A stretch of DNA of 33,592 nt from an uncultured Steroidobacter sp. (lineage in GTDB: Bacteria > Pseudomonadota > Gammaproteobacteria > Steroidobacterales > Steroidobacteraceae), in assembly GCF_937958065.1 (NCBI RefSeq), contig NZ_CALFXI010000093.1, positions 1 to 33,592 of the forward strand. The letters run 5' to 3'. The number at the start of each line of letters is the position of its first letter. Position 1 is the stretch's first letter. Position numbers and translations under genes: made by a program. Positions 33,589 through 33,592 of this stretch are shown here, one piece after another. The notes under the pieces are model-generated. The model was not told where the DNA came from and searched no databases. It saw only the letters and a program-made list of their open reading frames with translations.

Positions 33589-33592
33589 TCAC

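Overview
The window is GC-rich, densely coded bacterial chromosome: about 28 genes and no gene-free stretch over 300 bases. The gene set (RND efflux pair, S9 and DUF885 exopeptidases, lipoprotein signals, GlsB-type stress protein, PilS-like kinase) fits a Gammaproteobacterium of the Steroidobacteraceae/Xanthomonadales kind. That placement is inferred from gene content only; there is no rRNA or other marker. I see no tRNA, rRNA, CRISPR array, transposase or phage gene.

Left part (1-17.7 kb) is ordinary chromosomal content. It holds a bacteriohemerythrin; a minus-strand series of serine hydrolase, DUF4410-like secreted protein and membrane-anchored lytic transglycosylase; and a PilS-like sensor kinase divergent from a secreted S9 prolyl-oligopeptidase-type peptidase. 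A bidirectional terminator follows. Then come a GlsB-family membrane protein, a DUF3592-like protein, an MBL-fold hydrolase, an RND permease with its lipoprotein adaptor, an FMN reductase, an orphan sensor kinase and a FucP/GluP-type sugar transporter with a LacI-type operator in front of it.

Right part (17.7-33.4 kb) reads as one catabolic regulon. A LysR regulator with an ACS-type MFS transporter lies divergent from a three-subunit flavin/iron-sulfur amino-acid dehydrogenase. On one side is an operon for a secreted beta-protein, a DUF885 peptidase, an amidohydrolase and an alpha/beta hydrolase. On the other side are an operon for a DapA-superfamily lyase, a VOC protein and a Rid protein, then a second paralogous amidohydrolase, and an NSS (SLC6) sodium symporter.

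The main discovery is a shared palindrome, GTTGC-N7-GCAAC, which contains the LysR T-N11-A core. It occurs four times perfectly and once with one mismatch, always at the promoter end of one of these operons. At each perfect site a -35-like hexamer starts 29-30 bp from the centre, which puts the box near -65, the usual LysR activator position. The LysR protein at 26299-27210 is therefore the likely regulator of five transcription units. The inferred job is import and hydrolysis of a peptide or N-acyl amino compound, oxidation of the released (probably D- or cyclic) amino acid, and processing of the imine or 2-oxo product. The substrate is unknown. A hydroxyproline-like route is possible, but no epimerase or semialdehyde dehydrogenase is present here.

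Other oddities: a 72-bp in-frame tandem repeat in the large dehydrogenase subunit, a PilS-like kinase whose phospho-acceptor histidine region is replaced by a histidine-free disordered linker, a Rid protein without its catalytic arginine, and an NSS transporter with unusual residues in the TM1 ion/substrate site.
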